This document shows positions 13,501 through 23,960 of a DNA stretch of 64,000 nucleotides, piece by piece. The notes under the pieces were generated by a model. The model did not search any database, had not been told where the DNA came from, and saw nothing but the letters and a program-made list of their open reading frames with translations. Source of the DNA: Salminus brasiliensis. Its lineage: Eukaryota; Chordata; Actinopteri; Characiformes; Bryconidae. The DNA lies in NCBI RefSeq assembly GCF_030463535.1, contig NC_132898.1:24072162-24136161 (forward strand). Reading direction: 5' to 3'. Position numbers and translations under genes: made by a program. Position 1 is the first letter of the stretch. Each line of letters opens with the position of its first letter.

Positions 13501-15453
13501 AGGGTGGAGATTGATATAATGGGGCTAGGCTGATGGTAAAAACTGACAGTGTGCATTTTAACATCTTGTCAAATTTTGTCTTGTTTGACATCAATATATA
13601 ATTTTGAAGTCAATATATTAAGAAAACAGGTCATTTTGACATAAAAGACTTTTGTACCAAAAGGACATGAGCCAGACTGTGCTGCTCGTATGTTAATTAT
13701 GTAGTTGAGTTGTGTTCATTTGCAAGAGTGTTCTCAGTGAGTCATCCACTCAGCGTGACAGAGATTATACATAATCAGCTCCTAACGGTTCTTAAAAAGC
13801 ACCGCACACCTCCTCTGAGCTAGCCCACTCTCCCCAGGTTAATAACTGACCATCATTGAGGCCTGAATGCTGTAATAACAGAGTTTCTGCACGTGTGTGT
13901 GTTTAGGCTCCTAGACGTTCAAGTTCATGGAGGACGATGTCGCAACCTCTCAACATGAACAGCTACGCCAATAAGAAGAGTGCGGCGGAGAGCATGCTGG
14001 ACGTGGCACTGCTAATGGCTAATGCCTCTCAGCTGAAGGCTGTGCTGGAGCAGGGTCCAACCTTCAGCTTCTACACAGGAATTATCACCCTCATCAGCAT
14101 CTCCCTCATTCTACAGGTCCTCGTCGGAGTCCTGCTCATATTCATAGGTGAGCCCAGCGTCTCTTCTCAGTATCCGGTAACCTGATCAGCTATTCAAACA
14201 AGGCATGTGCAGTTTGTGTGACTGACTATCTGAAATATAGTATAAATAATGTAATATAAATTATATTTAATTTATTAATTAATATAATATAAAAGTAGGT
14301 CAGCTGGTAGGATGTTAACTCACACACACACAATCCACCCAAAGGAAAGTCACTACATGAACATGTTACTAAATGAGCCCAAAGTACAAAGATGCATCAT
14401 TAGAATCCACATAAAACTATTACTAACCGATAAAAGACTTAATCATCCTAAAACCCAAGAATAATTAAAGTTAGTCGAAACACAGATACATCGCAAAATC
14501 TAAAGGGGAAGTAAAATCAGTACATGAACCTAAAATGCAAAGAGACATTATTAAAGCAACTTCAAATCAAACCACTAAATGAATCTGAAACATAAAGACA
14601 CACTAATAAAAAAACTTAAACCACTTAAACAGCCTAAAACATAAAGATAAACCACTAAATCAACCTGCAATGCCAAGTTAAACCACTTCAACTGCCAAAA
14701 CTCACCAAAAAAATAAGTTAGCCTTAAACCCAAAAATAAACCACCTAAAATACAAGATAAACCACTAAAACAGCCAAAAATATATTACGTTAGCCTGAAA
14801 ATAAAAAAAAACACTAAATCAACCTGATGCCTAAATATACCACTAAATCAACCTGTAATGCCAAGTTAAACCACTTAAACAGCCTAAAATCTCTAAATAA
14901 GTTTAAGCTTTTAACTCAAAGATAAATCACAAATTCTACCTGAAGCCCAAAGCTAAACCACTAACTCAGCCCAAAAAAAGTTAAACCACTTAAACAGCCT
15001 AAAACCCCACAATAACTGAATAAGGTGGCAGAAAACATGAAGTTAAATCTCCAAATCAACCTTAAACACAGAGTGTTAAGTGCAGAGACAGTAAATTAGT
15101 CATTTAACCCAGCTAATTAGCATAATTATTCACACACTTGCCACAAAGCAGAAGCTGTTCAGTAATCTCGGATAGACAGTAATCTCTTATCTTTCATAGT
15201 TTGTGTGGTTTCTCACTTTAATCTGTGAAGCAGCTGGAACATGGTTGAGGTTAAGAAGCTGTTCTTCACAGGCTGTTTTGTCTCCTGTTTTCTCGACTGT
15301 GTAGTGAAGTGGAATCTGAATGATGAGAAGAAACACTATCAGCTCAACCTGCTGGAGAACATCAGCACCGCACTCGTCTTCATCATCGTCGTTGTAAATG
15401 TCTTCATCACAGCGTTTGGTGTACAGAAACCAGCCAGCTCACATTCGCCATGA
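4177..15453 (+). CDS. ninj1: ninjurin-1 (join 4177-4233, 13907-14147, 15305-15453)
   Basis: Ninjurin-1 is a small plasma-membrane protein. In mammals it was first described in nerve-injury adhesion and later as the oligomerising executor of plasma-membrane rupture in lytic cell death. The three exons join in phase (0, then 1) to 148 residues; human NINJ1 has 152. Exon 1 gives 19 hydrophilic residues from MASESMEMNG. Exon 2 carries the conserved helix KKSAAESMLDVALLMANAS (residues 42-60) and the first hydrophobic helix (about 74-99). Exon 3 carries the second hydrophobic helix (about 119-139) and ends FGVQKPASSHSP. MANASQLKAV and FGVQKP favour NINJ1 over NINJ2, as does linkage to card19 and bicd2. 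All junctions are GT-AG. Intron 1 is 9.7 kb and full of repeats. The start has a second ATG five codons on. Confidence 0.93.
4731..5160. repeat. large MITE-like family (CACTCTGAATGAC ends), copy 1
   Basis: Starts CATTCAGAGTGGGCTTGGTG and contains the family interior: GGTGAATGGACCAGACATCT, then GATGTCTGAGACACTG and TCACCACCACTGTAAAG. The right end is lost. Other copies lie near 7399, 9127, 23478, 26255, 46340 and 50200. It lies in ninj1 intron 1. Confidence 0.65.
5228..5693. repeat. MITE-like element with ends like AAAAGTATTGGGACACC
   Basis: The left end ACAGTGTGGGCAAAAGTATT is an imperfect inverse of the right end AACATTTGGACGTATAGTGT, giving about 30-bp terminal inverted repeats around a 466-bp non-coding body. 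Related pieces lie at 18575-19031, 35548-35635, 49230-49510, 52490-52600 and 62820-63240. The ends resemble those of Tc1/mariner-derived MITEs in fish genomes (recalled, not searched). Confidence 0.65.
6430..6880. repeat. minisatellite, unit about 27-36 bp
   Basis: Degenerate tandem units of the form GGACTCAATAGTATTTGTAC with spacers CTCTGATTAATATT or TAGGACTTGTCCT. Copies become more diverged toward 6430. Lies in ninj1 intron 1. Confidence 0.8.
7399..7812. repeat. large MITE-like family, copy 2 (both ends present)
   Basis: Left end GTCATTTAGAGTGGGTCTGG and right end GCCCACTCTGAATGACTATT are inverted repeats. The body has the family landmarks GGTGAATGGAGCCAGACGTC, GGATACATGCAGGG and CACCACCACTGTAAAG. 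It has no coding frame of its own. This copy defines the family length, about 415 bp. Confidence 0.7.
8075..8105. repeat. TTA/ATT trinucleotide tract
   Basis: About ten uninterrupted TTA units in ninj1 intron 1. A long frame crosses it but codes only a tyrosine run. Confidence 0.8.
9127..10122. repeat. large MITE-like family, copy 3, apparently interrupted
   Basis: 9127-9360 carries one part (GACTCCGATTTCTTTATAG, then GGTCGCCATGACAACAACAC). 9786-10122 carries the other (GGTCCAGACGTCTGG, then CCACACCAAACCCACCCAGA). About 430 bp of AT-rich sequence separates them, suggesting either a later insertion or two abutting partial copies. Confidence 0.5.
10495..10552. repeat. (TG)n microsatellite
   Basis: Nearly pure TG run with one GC interruption, in ninj1 intron 1. 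Long frames through it on both strands are poly-Cys-Val or poly-His-Thr artefacts. Confidence 0.9.
10553..13906. other. rest of ninj1 intron 1
   Basis: No exon seen. About 8841-8935 and 11170-11260 share a diverged dispersed repeat (TACTGTTGTTTC, then AATGTACTGCT). 11868-12045 has AT-rich palindromic runs plus two copies of a 60-70 bp unit containing GTCAGTGGTTCAGC. The acceptor ending TGTGTGTGTTTAG at 13906 closes the intron. Confidence 0.5.
14330..15085. repeat. degenerate minisatellite in ninj1 intron 2
   Basis: Tandem, highly drifted units around AAACCACTAAATCAACCT and TAAACCACTTAAACAGCCTA. The unit length varies from about 25 to 45 bp. The array fills most of intron 2. Confidence 0.75.
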
Positions 15454-15599
15454 CAGCCAACATACTTCCTTCAGGTAAACACAGTCAAATCCCAACACAC
15501 TCATTTTATACTGGCTATAGTGAGACTACTGCCCTGGGAAAAAGACACACACACACATACTTAGGGTCTAAGAGGTCTAAATTACATTTAAACACAGTT

Positions 15600-16065
15600 A
15601 CAACTTCAGACTTTATTAGAAGTTTAATCTGAATATTAATGTTATTAGAGATTCATTCTGGATATTAATGTTATTAGAGCTTTATACTGGATATTAATGT
15701 TATTAGATATTCATACTGGATATTAATGTTATCAGAACTTCATACTGGATATGAATGTTATTAAGAGTTTCATACTGGATATTAATGTGAATGAACTTCA
15801 TTCTGATTATGAATGTTATTAGAGCTTCATTCTGGATATTAATGTTTTTAGAACTTCATACTGATTATGAGTGTCATTAGAACTTCATACTGGATATTAA
15901 TGTTATTAGAGCTTCATACTGGATATTAATGTTACTAGAGCTTCATTCTGGATATGAATGTTTTTATAACTTCATAATGATTATGAGTGTCATTAGAACT
16001 TCATACTGGATATTAATGTTATTAGAGCTTCATACTGGATATTAATGTTACTAGAGCTTCTACAG
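15600..16065. repeat. 31-bp minisatellite in the ninj1 UTR intron
   Basis: About fourteen units of the kind AGAGCTTCATACTGGATATT followed by AATGTTATT. Several neighbouring units are almost identical, for example near 15880-15960 and 16000-16050, which suggests recent unequal exchange. Confidence 0.85.
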
Positions 16066-16886
16066 ATGCTCCATCAGTTTTGAATCGTCTGTGTTCATAA
16101 TTCTGGACTTGTCTAACATTAAATGTAAAATCATACCATACTTATTTTAAATCTATAGGTATTTAATATATTCCCACCTGAAACTGCCTGAAATTAACTG
16201 CACTTTTAATAATTAACGGTTGTACAGTATTGTATGTGTGCAGCATGTTTTTTATATCTAAAATAAAATAATGACCCTTTTTTGTCACAGAACCACCGAG
16301 CCTCCCATTCACGAAGAACTGCTTCCACAACCACAACTTTCTCCAGCAAACCTGCGACACCTTCTGCATGACCAGCAGGCTGTGAATGCATGAGCTCCAG
16401 TTTCCAGGAGACCTCATAACACATGGTTCTCAGATGAACATGGGCAATCTGTGTGGATGGTGCTCGGATATATGTGTTCCCTTTTGCAAATGAGAACAAA
16501 TGAAGATTGCTTTCAAGACCAGTCGTCACAACTTCAGCCTTACTGTTCTTCTTTTCCGCAGAGCCTCTTTTACTACTGCCAGTGTTTCAGTTGTTATGAC
16601 GTGCACACATCAGTCTGTATAAACACAAAGAGCTGATCTATTTCTGTATATATTTATTATTTTAGCTCATCCACCTCACTGAGAGCCCCTGTCCTGAAGA
16701 CACATGTCCCAATGGCTGTAGCTAGTGCTGTTTTAGCAGATTTAGAAAATAAGAGGGAGATATTTTCTTTTACTGTTCTGCAGGATGTTCCCGTGAGGGC
16801 AGATGGGACACTCTTGATGTTTACCCTACTCATATTTTTGGATCAAGTTTTTTTTAATGAAATATCACTGTATGAGCGTATATCAA

Positions 16887-16918
<32 letters not shown>

Positions 16919-17241
16919 TTTAAGAAAATGGCCTGCAACGCTGAAGAAGTTTCCCGAATCCAGTAAATCAAGGACAGAACAAATAGTGTAAGCACAAAAA
17001 GATAATATAAGCAGACAGAGGGTGTTTGAATCAAACAGACTGTAGACAACACTGTGCAGCAGAGTCAATGGCCTGATGTTAAAGTACCCTCTACTGGTAA
17101 ATGCCTTCATTACAGACCAGGGGAAAACCTCGCCCCTTTATTTTAGCTTTTATTGTACTTTGATTGTTGACATTGCTGTCAAATCTCAATGTATTATTTT
17201 ATTATTTTTGTTTCATTATCATTAACCATTATTGTGGACCA

Positions 17242-17255
17242 AATAAATCAATAAA
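17242..17255 (+). terminator. polyadenylation signals of ninj1
   Basis: AATAAA occurs at 17242-17247 and again at 17250-17255, followed by a T-rich stretch. This fits the end of the ninj1 transcript. Confidence 0.5.
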
Positions 17256-17463
17256 AAGTTTTTAAATGATATTGTTTAATAGTACTGTTGAAATGTTATT
17301 TTTGTATGTACAATATATATTTATAGTGTTTATTATATATTTATTATATAATATATAACTAGGTAATATAAACAAGTAAATTTGGAAATTATATAAATAA
17401 TCATTTAAAAAATGTAATTCATTCATAATATTCTTTGTGTGTGTGTATAGCTATATCTCGCTG

Positions 17464-17686
17464 CTGTCCAATGAAAAACATTCTCCATTTTTGTCTGTTT
17501 TTAGCTTTCTCCATGGTCTGTAGTAGCTGCTTCTGTACACTGTGTAAATAATTCTGGATGAATAGACCAATAGAAATGCTCTAAATTATTAAAAACGTAT
17601 TTTACACTGACCTCCATTTATAGCTAAGAACCCTTTTGTCTTCTGTAAAGTCAACATTTTAGGGATACATGTTTTTCATTGGACAG
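17464..17686. repeat. MITE-like element, copy C, both 15-bp ends perfect
   Basis: Begins CTGTCCAATGAAAAA and ends TTTTTCATTGGACAG, exact inverse complements. The interior shares AATAGACCAATAGAAATGCT with copies A and B. Just past the right end comes a long TA tract, which could be an expanded target site. Confidence 0.75.
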
Positions 17687-17694
17687 TTGGACAG

Positions 17695-17696
<2 letters not shown>

Positions 17697-17777
<81 letters not shown>
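17697..17777. repeat. (TA)n microsatellite
   Basis: About 40 TA units directly beside MITE copy C, downstream of ninj1. Confidence 0.9.
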
Positions 17778-17782
<5 letters not shown>

Positions 17783-20700
17783 ATAATACATAAAAATAAA
17801 CAAGCAAAATAGGCAATGAAAAATAATTGAAACCTCATCATGAAACACAAAAGTATGTATTAAAGTAATTTAATGTTGTAAAAATGACACTGAAAAGACG
17901 CTGTGCATATTTTAGAGTTTCCATTTCCATTAGGCATTGATACAAATAGTTTGGTTTATTATTAGTTGAATTTATGAACTCATCTAATCTGAGCTTTGTT
18001 TAGCAGGGTTCAATTTAATCAATGTATTGCTGAAAGTCTGAAGCCAGGACACATCACACTAATACACTGAATTAGTGTTTACATTCAGACCCAGGAGAAA
18101 CCCCCTGACTTGGTTTTAAAAGGCACAGCTAACAAGGGGGACTAACTGAGTTATTAGCATGTCCTTGTTAGCTTTTTGTCTCCTCATGGACTCCACTGAT
18201 TGTTAACTACATTTGCATTTTTGGCCAAATTATCCATTTGCACCATCAGTAAAATTTCAGATACAGAGACTAACATTCATCATGTTTGGAACAGGGGTTC
18301 CCAGCCCTGTTCCTGGAGATTTACCACCATACACCTTATTGTTTCAACCATAATCACTTGAGCTGAGGCAGTTGGCAAAGCTGCTCAGAAGCATTTAAGA
18401 TTTAGCGCTATGCTGTACTGAACGCTAGGTGACAAGTCCAGGATCAGGATCAGGGTAGAAACTAAAGTCTGACATGTGGTAGATCTCTTTGAAGCAGTTT
18501 AGAACAGGTTTACAGATTTCTGAGGAGTTCTCCGGAGAGCTCGGCTTCAAACTAAGTTTCAAAGTACAGATATACGTTATATGGACAAAAGTTTTGGGAC
18601 ACACCTCCTAATCATGGTATTCAAGCGTTTTATTCAATCCCATTGCTACAGGTTCTAAAGAGCTCGCTGAACTCCAGCGTGGTGCTGTAACAGGATGGTG
18701 CTGTCAGGGGTCAGCGGGTGAAATTTCTTCCGTCCTAGATATTCGACTGTAGGTCAACTGTGAGTGATATTATTGAAAAGTGGAAGTGTTTAGGACCCAC
18801 AGCAACTCAGCCACCAAGTCTACACCAGACCACGTAAAGTTACAGAGCAGGGTACGAGTGCTGAGGAGCATAGTGCATTAAAGTCTCTAATGCTCTGCTG
18901 ACTCAATAACTTCAGAGCTCCAAACCTGCTGGTAGAGCTGCAAAGGGGGACCAACTCCATATTAATGCCATGGGTTTAGAACAAGATGTCAAAAAAAGTC
19001 CTGTAGTGCAATTCTTTTGCCCATATAGTGTATCTTCAAATGTATAAGGCCAAAGGTGCTAAATCAGAATGAAAGATCCTAACACAAGTTGCTCTAAACA
19101 GTGTAACCTCAAATTCTTTGGATTTCTTCTAACAGTGTTTAAAATGTTACTATAATAATAATAATAATAATAGTATAATAATCTGTGCTCATGGCTCAGA
19201 TTAAAGGCAGCCTGAGTTTGTTATTGTTGGTGTAGAAAGAATAGTTAGAAAAATTAGTGTGATATAACTGATGTCTAGTGAATAATAAATGTCAAGTGTA
19301 TTTGGACACAGCTGGCTTAAGTCAAGCTGCCAGAGCTATAATAACTTTCTTGAGATTTGACGTTTTCATCAAATTAAGGCAGATACATATTTGAAAAGGG
19401 GGCTCTGTGGTCACCCCCTGGGAACCACTGACTCATAAGCTGCCACAATAAACTGCCTTAAATGCCATGTGCGTGTCATCCTGTATAGAAATCTACTGTT
19501 GTATAAAACTGCTCTGACGATTGGCTAACATGTAAACAACCTGAAGGCAATTCAAAACCTGGTTTTTACTGGTATTCCTCATTTCCCATTATTTCCCAAC
19601 TTAGCATAAATACATTTCATTTTCTGTCCACTTTTACTTATAAAACTGCACGACAGCAGCCCCAGCGCTAGCTTAGTGTTAGGAGTATGCTAACAGTATG
19701 ATTGCTGTGTTCAGATATTTTCATATGGAGCATTTGTCAGTCAAATCTGTCTTATGGGTGGAATTATTCAAATATATTCTAGGTCAGTAGTCGGGGTGGG
19801 CAATATGACTATATATTAGTGCTATTGTGATCAATAATACCATAATACACTTTCCTGAGCATATTATGGATACAGTCTGTACTTAAAACGCTAATAAAAT
19901 AAATGCTTCACTACAAACAACAGTGTAATTGAATTTTTGGTCCCGCATCATATTAACTTTTTTTTAATAACTGTGTAATTACATATAACAATCCATGTAA
20001 TAACAGTGAAACTGCTGGTGATGTATTTACCATCTTAGAGGGATTATTCTCGCCCTAGCATAATCCACCTAGAACAGCAAGTACGCCACCAGAAGTTGTT
20101 TTGCAATATTAAGGATTAATAGTGTGTAACTACCCAGTTATTAGAGACACTTAATATATAGCAAGATTAAGCTTTTTCTTTTAATAATGTTACATTTTAA
20201 TCACTGATCATTTTGATAGTATTTAGATAAATCTAGCAATACCTGTGCATTTCAGCTATTTCTACAGAAAAAAATAAAAGTAATTGAGAATTTTGAAAAT
20301 GTATATTTGTGTCATATTGCCCACCCCTAGTGAGCAGTCACCAATGGCCAAGGTCAGAACTCTAAAATATGTCATCTATCTGGTAAAAAACATTCTGATT
20401 AGTTAGAACAACCAGAATAAGAGAGCCTAATTAAAAAAATAACTTTGCAGGACGGTAGATTGTCAAAGGTAAGTTGGTGACCCTTGTTCTATAAGGACTA
20501 ATACCAGGTAGTCCGTTCTTGAGACCATATATTAACAATAACAATACAACCAATTATAATAATAAGTAATATGCTTCTATTGTTAAGGACACTTAAAACT
20601 TCTGAAAGTCAGACTTCTGATCTAGGATCAGTTTTATCTTAAGAAACTCATCCTAGATCAGCTGGTACACCGACGCAGCACTCTGCAGTCTGTCATATAC

Positions 20701-20908
20701 CTCGCCAGCAATTTCTGAAGAAAATATAGAAGCTTTAAAAATGGCAGTTGTTGCATTATTTACAGTTACAGTATGTACAGATTCATGCTAACACCCTGAA
20801 GCCGGCTGTTGCGAGGCACTTAAACCTGGGGATCTGAAGCTTTTCCCAAAGAAGATGTAGCCCGGTTTCCATGGTAACACCGTTTGCTGTTATCTCGGCA
20901 AGCTCATC
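17778..20908. other. ninj1-card19 convergent intergenic region
   Basis: No gene is visible on either strand. It holds a MITE-like element (18575-19031), an ATA/TAA tract at about 19154-19178 and AT-rich DNA. The card19 3' UTR should begin at its right edge (below 20909, - strand), but I could not choose its polyadenylation signal. Confidence 0.5.
18575..19031. repeat. MITE-like element related to the one at 5228
   Basis: Left end TATATGGACAAAAGTTTTGG and right end ATTCTTTTGCCCATATAGTG form imperfect terminal inverted repeats. The interior is shared with fragments at 2105-2340 (GTTCTAAAGAGCTCGCTGAA here). It has no coding capacity. Confidence 0.65.
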
Positions 20909-21009
20909 TTATGTGTACCAGATGAGAACTTCTCTGACCTTTCTCCCGATCCCAAGAGCGGCAAGACCAAGGGCACTGCTTGAGCCCGACACACTCTTAA
21001 AGTCTGTAT

Positions 21010-21044
<35 letters not shown>

Positions 21045-23381
21045 AAACAATTTATATAGTATAAAATATATAAAATATACTAATACTACAAATATATCGA
21101 TTATATAACAACACACACAGGGTTTGTATGATTATATAGTTAAGCGCAGTTGAACAGCTCATACCCCCATGGTAATATAACAAAGCTGCTCCTACAACTG
21201 CAGTGAAACAGCTCAGAAAGAACACTGGACCTGGATTAAAGCAGAGAGAGGATGATCATCACAAATGAGAAATACATGCAAAAGAATGTGTGTAAAATGT
21301 CTGTGTGTGTGTTTGTGTGTGTGTGTATGCATCATGCGAGTTACCCTGATCATTCAGCACAAATCTGTTTGTTGGGATGACAGCTGGACTCGGAACTGGA
21401 CCCAGGGACTCTGGAATAACCAAACCAATAAATATATAATCACGCAGACACAGGGTTTAATATTCAGAGATTAATATATAGACATGTTATTCAGTTAGTA
21501 CTATAAATTAAATTATTACTATGAATTATTGTGTATTTCCTATGAATAATTCAGTAATTACAACAAGTATGCTGTATTAAGTATTAATGCATACTTAGTT
21601 ATTATTTATTTGGTCATTATTTATTTGGTAAGTATGAATTATTTGATAAATATTATTCAATATTGTCAATAAGTATTTTGGATTTTACAGTTCCTACTAT
21701 TAAATATTCAGTAAATATTAGCAATTGTCCAGTACAAATAAGTATTACTCATTGTTCAGTGAGCGTTATGAATTGTTTAGTAAGAATTATGAATTATTCA
21801 GTAAGTACTATGAATTGTACAGTAGTATTATTATATGTTCAGTAAGTATAATGATTAGTTTAGTAAGCATTATAATTATTAGGTAAGTATTATGATTTGT
21901 CCAGTACATATTATGAACTGTCCAGTAAGCATTATGGTTAGGTAGTATTATAAATTATTCAGTTAGTATTGTGACAGTATTGTCCAGTAGGTTTTTGAAA
22001 TATTCCAGTATAATTGCCACGAATAATCCAAAACATACTATAAATTATTCAGTAATTATTGTGAATTATCCAGTATGTATTTACTCAGTATTTACTATAA
22101 ATTATTCCGTTTTTATTATAAAAGATTCTGTAACCTAATTACAATGTTTAATCAGCAGAAGGCCGATGAGTAGAATCAGTTTCATTTGTCTAGCTGTCTA
22201 GATACAAATCCAACCACAGTGTTGGGTTGGCCTATTGTGTTTGAGCGGTGCTAATTACAGAGGTGTTTCTGAGTGGTTGTTTAAGATAGAGCTAAACTCA
22301 GGAGGCCTAGGAGTTATGTTAGAGTCTTGAGTTCTGATGCAACAGAATGGGTAGGAAAACAAATAAAGATCAGGAATTTACTGCAGGTATACGGTAGATA
22401 TGGGTTTTACACTATTGTAAGCTACAGAAAGAAAAAAAATAGATGCCCTCTTTCCTACATTCTATGATTTGGGACTTTAACAGGCGCTTACCTGTGCGGC
22501 GACGGAGGCGTGTGGGCAGGCTGAAATACACCTCCTCCACGTGCAGGTGGAGAGCGCGGTAGAACTCTCTGCACGCCTCCTCCCCTTTCTCCTGCAGGTA
22601 CGTCAGCAGCTCGGCCAGGCGCACACAGGTGGGCACGTCCAGATCCCGGAACTGCACAGAAGAAAATAATGTCAACGGACCGTCCACTTTATTGGAAACG
22701 TCTAACTTGACATCCACTATTTAGGTTTACAGACTGCAGTCCATCCGGCACTACACAATGTACCAGACCCCTCTACTCCATTCATCTTTGATTAGTCTTT
22801 TTACACACATTACTGAAGCTTTTCAAAAGGTCAGTGCCACTGCTAGGTTAAAAGAGGGTCCACCACCCAAAAATATCCACCCGAAAACAGCTTTGTGGTC
22901 AGAAAACCACCACTGATGAAGGGCTAGTAGAGCAGTGGTTCTTAAACCAGTCCTCAGGGCCTCCTAGACGACCCACATGTTTGCTGTATCCTGTAATATT
23001 ATCCCGTAACACATAATATCAGAGCAAAATATGGACCATTTGAGGGGCCACGACTGGTTTGAAAACAACTGGGCATCAATAGATGGGCTACAGTCCGACA
23101 CTCCACACCAGCAAGGTGGTCTGTGTAGGTTCAGCATACACAGGAGCCTTGAATGGCATTTTGAAGATGGTTCTCTGAGAATGCCTCTGGCCATGAAGAT
23201 AACAAGTCTATACCTGGAGTCTTTTTCGTTAAAAGTCTTACCCTGGTGGCCTCCTTGTCAGTGAGGATCTGAGGGTAGATCCGGTTTAGCTGCAGAATAA
23301 GTTTATCCACCAGCTCCGTGTCCAGACGGCGGTCAGACCTCAGGAACCAGCTGTCCACCCGTAACTGCTCGTGGAAGCTCT
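20909..23381 (-). CDS. card19: CARD19 / BinCARD (join complement 20909-21003, 21165-21230, 21345-21410, 22492-22651, 23242-23381; 5' end not fixed)
   Basis: CARD19 (BinCARD, C9orf89 in human) is a caspase-recruitment-domain protein with a C-terminal membrane helix, linked in mammals to BCL10 signalling and mitochondria. The exon at 23381-23242 codes RLDTELVDKLILQLNR and IYPQILTDKEAT, very close to the human CARD. The next exon continues with FRDLDV, LAELLTYLQEKGEE and CREFYRAL. A linker exon (SLGPVPSP), a membrane exon (GPVFFLSCFTAVVGAALLYY) and a terminal exon (GIGRKVREVLIWYT, stop at 20909-20911) follow. These four introns join in agreeing phases (0, 1, 1, 1) with good GT-AG sites. The five exons give about 175 residues; human CARD19 is 183. 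No in-frame Met occurs in the first of them (entry phase 1), so a short start exon lies upstream. One weak candidate is ATGGGAG at 24643-24637, but its donor is poor. Confidence 0.85.
21012..21042. repeat. (CA)n microsatellite beside the last card19 exon
   Basis: On the - strand it reads as a TG run ending TTTATACAG, so it forms part of the polypyrimidine/acceptor region of the terminal card19 exon. Length changes here could affect splicing. Confidence 0.85.
21480..22140. repeat. degenerate minisatellite, about 20-bp unit (ACTATGAATTATTCAGTAAG)
   Basis: Many drifted units with the core TATGAATTATTCAGTAAG, in card19 intron sequence. The same core builds arrays at 37140-37500, 40790-41140 and, in inverse orientation, 44280-44690. 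Confidence 0.8.
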
Positions 23382-23477
23382 CTGTCGTTCACAAAGAAAC
23401 AGATACACACAACAACACTTTCACAAGCATTCATATTTTTCCATATCATTTTCTGCATGATGACATTTGTAAACACA

Positions 23478-23960
23478 GTCAGTCAGAGTGGGTTTGGTGT
23501 GAAACGGTCTATTCCAGAGAAACTTCTTCCTAGTGGTGGTGAATAGAAGCAGACATGGTTGGTGTGGCCCAACAGGTAACACCACTACATGCCACTGAGC
23601 TACCACACCATGTGGGAGACTGGGGTTCGATTCCCGGTCTGGGGGACTATTCTGCGCTACACAAATAAAGAGTCCTTGGGCAAGACTCCTAACACTACAT
23701 TGGCCCACCTCTGTAATACGAGTAACCTTGTAAGTCGCTCTGGATAAGAGCGTCAGCTAAATGCCATAAATGTAAATGTAACATCTGAAGAGTAGGCTGC
23801 CTCACAGAAAGTTAGTACACCAAATGACTGTGAATACACTGTCTTTTTGAGCTTTGAGAAGATACGGGGCTAAAACTTCAGGGTGGAGGGATACATGCAG
23901 AACGTTGTGAGGCAAAATAGCCCCCACAGAAAACTCTCAGATTTTTTCTCAGATTTGCCA
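23478..23960. repeat. large MITE-like family, copy 4, split by a SINE
   Basis: Starts CAGTCAGAGTGGGTTTGGTG. The family interior runs to GAATAGAAGCAGACAT at 23555, then resumes as ACATCTGAAGAGTAG at 23781. The interval is a tRNA-derived SINE. The right end is incomplete. Confidence 0.7.
23556..23780 (+). repeat. tRNA-derived SINE nested in a MITE
   Basis: The 5' part holds a tRNA-like B box (GGTTCGATTCC, about 23624) and an A-box-like TGGCCCAACAGG. The 3' part ends TCTGGATAAGAGCG, then AAATGCCATAAATGTAAATG, a tail I recall as common in fish SINEs. ACAT flanks both ends (23552-23555 and 23781-23784), a likely target duplication, though short. Confidence 0.75.

Larger units (their letters stand above)
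15454..17263 (+). other. ninj1: ninj1 3' UTR, split by an intron (15454-15474 and 16291 to about 17263)
   Basis: Twenty-one bases after the stop codon comes a good donor (CTTCAG|GTAAAC, 15474/15475). A pyrimidine-rich acceptor follows at 16290 (TTTTTTGTCACAG). Two overlapping AATAAA signals lie at 17242-17255. The junction is too close to the stop to trigger nonsense-mediated decay. This agrees with a four-exon ninjurin gene, but the UTR splice is inferred. Confidence 0.6.

Noticed and set aside
15600-16065. Possible CRISPR-like repeat array
   Set aside because: Units are directly adjacent and degenerate with no unique spacers; it is a vertebrate minisatellite.
16206-16529. 107-codon frame on - strand
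   Set aside because: Antisense to the predicted ninj1 3' UTR exon, with no splice context or recognisable motif.
20840-20980. Open frame on + strand with LSPDPKSGKTKG
   Set aside because: It is the reverse of the last card19 exon, whose - strand frame fits the phase chain and the CARD19 C-terminus.
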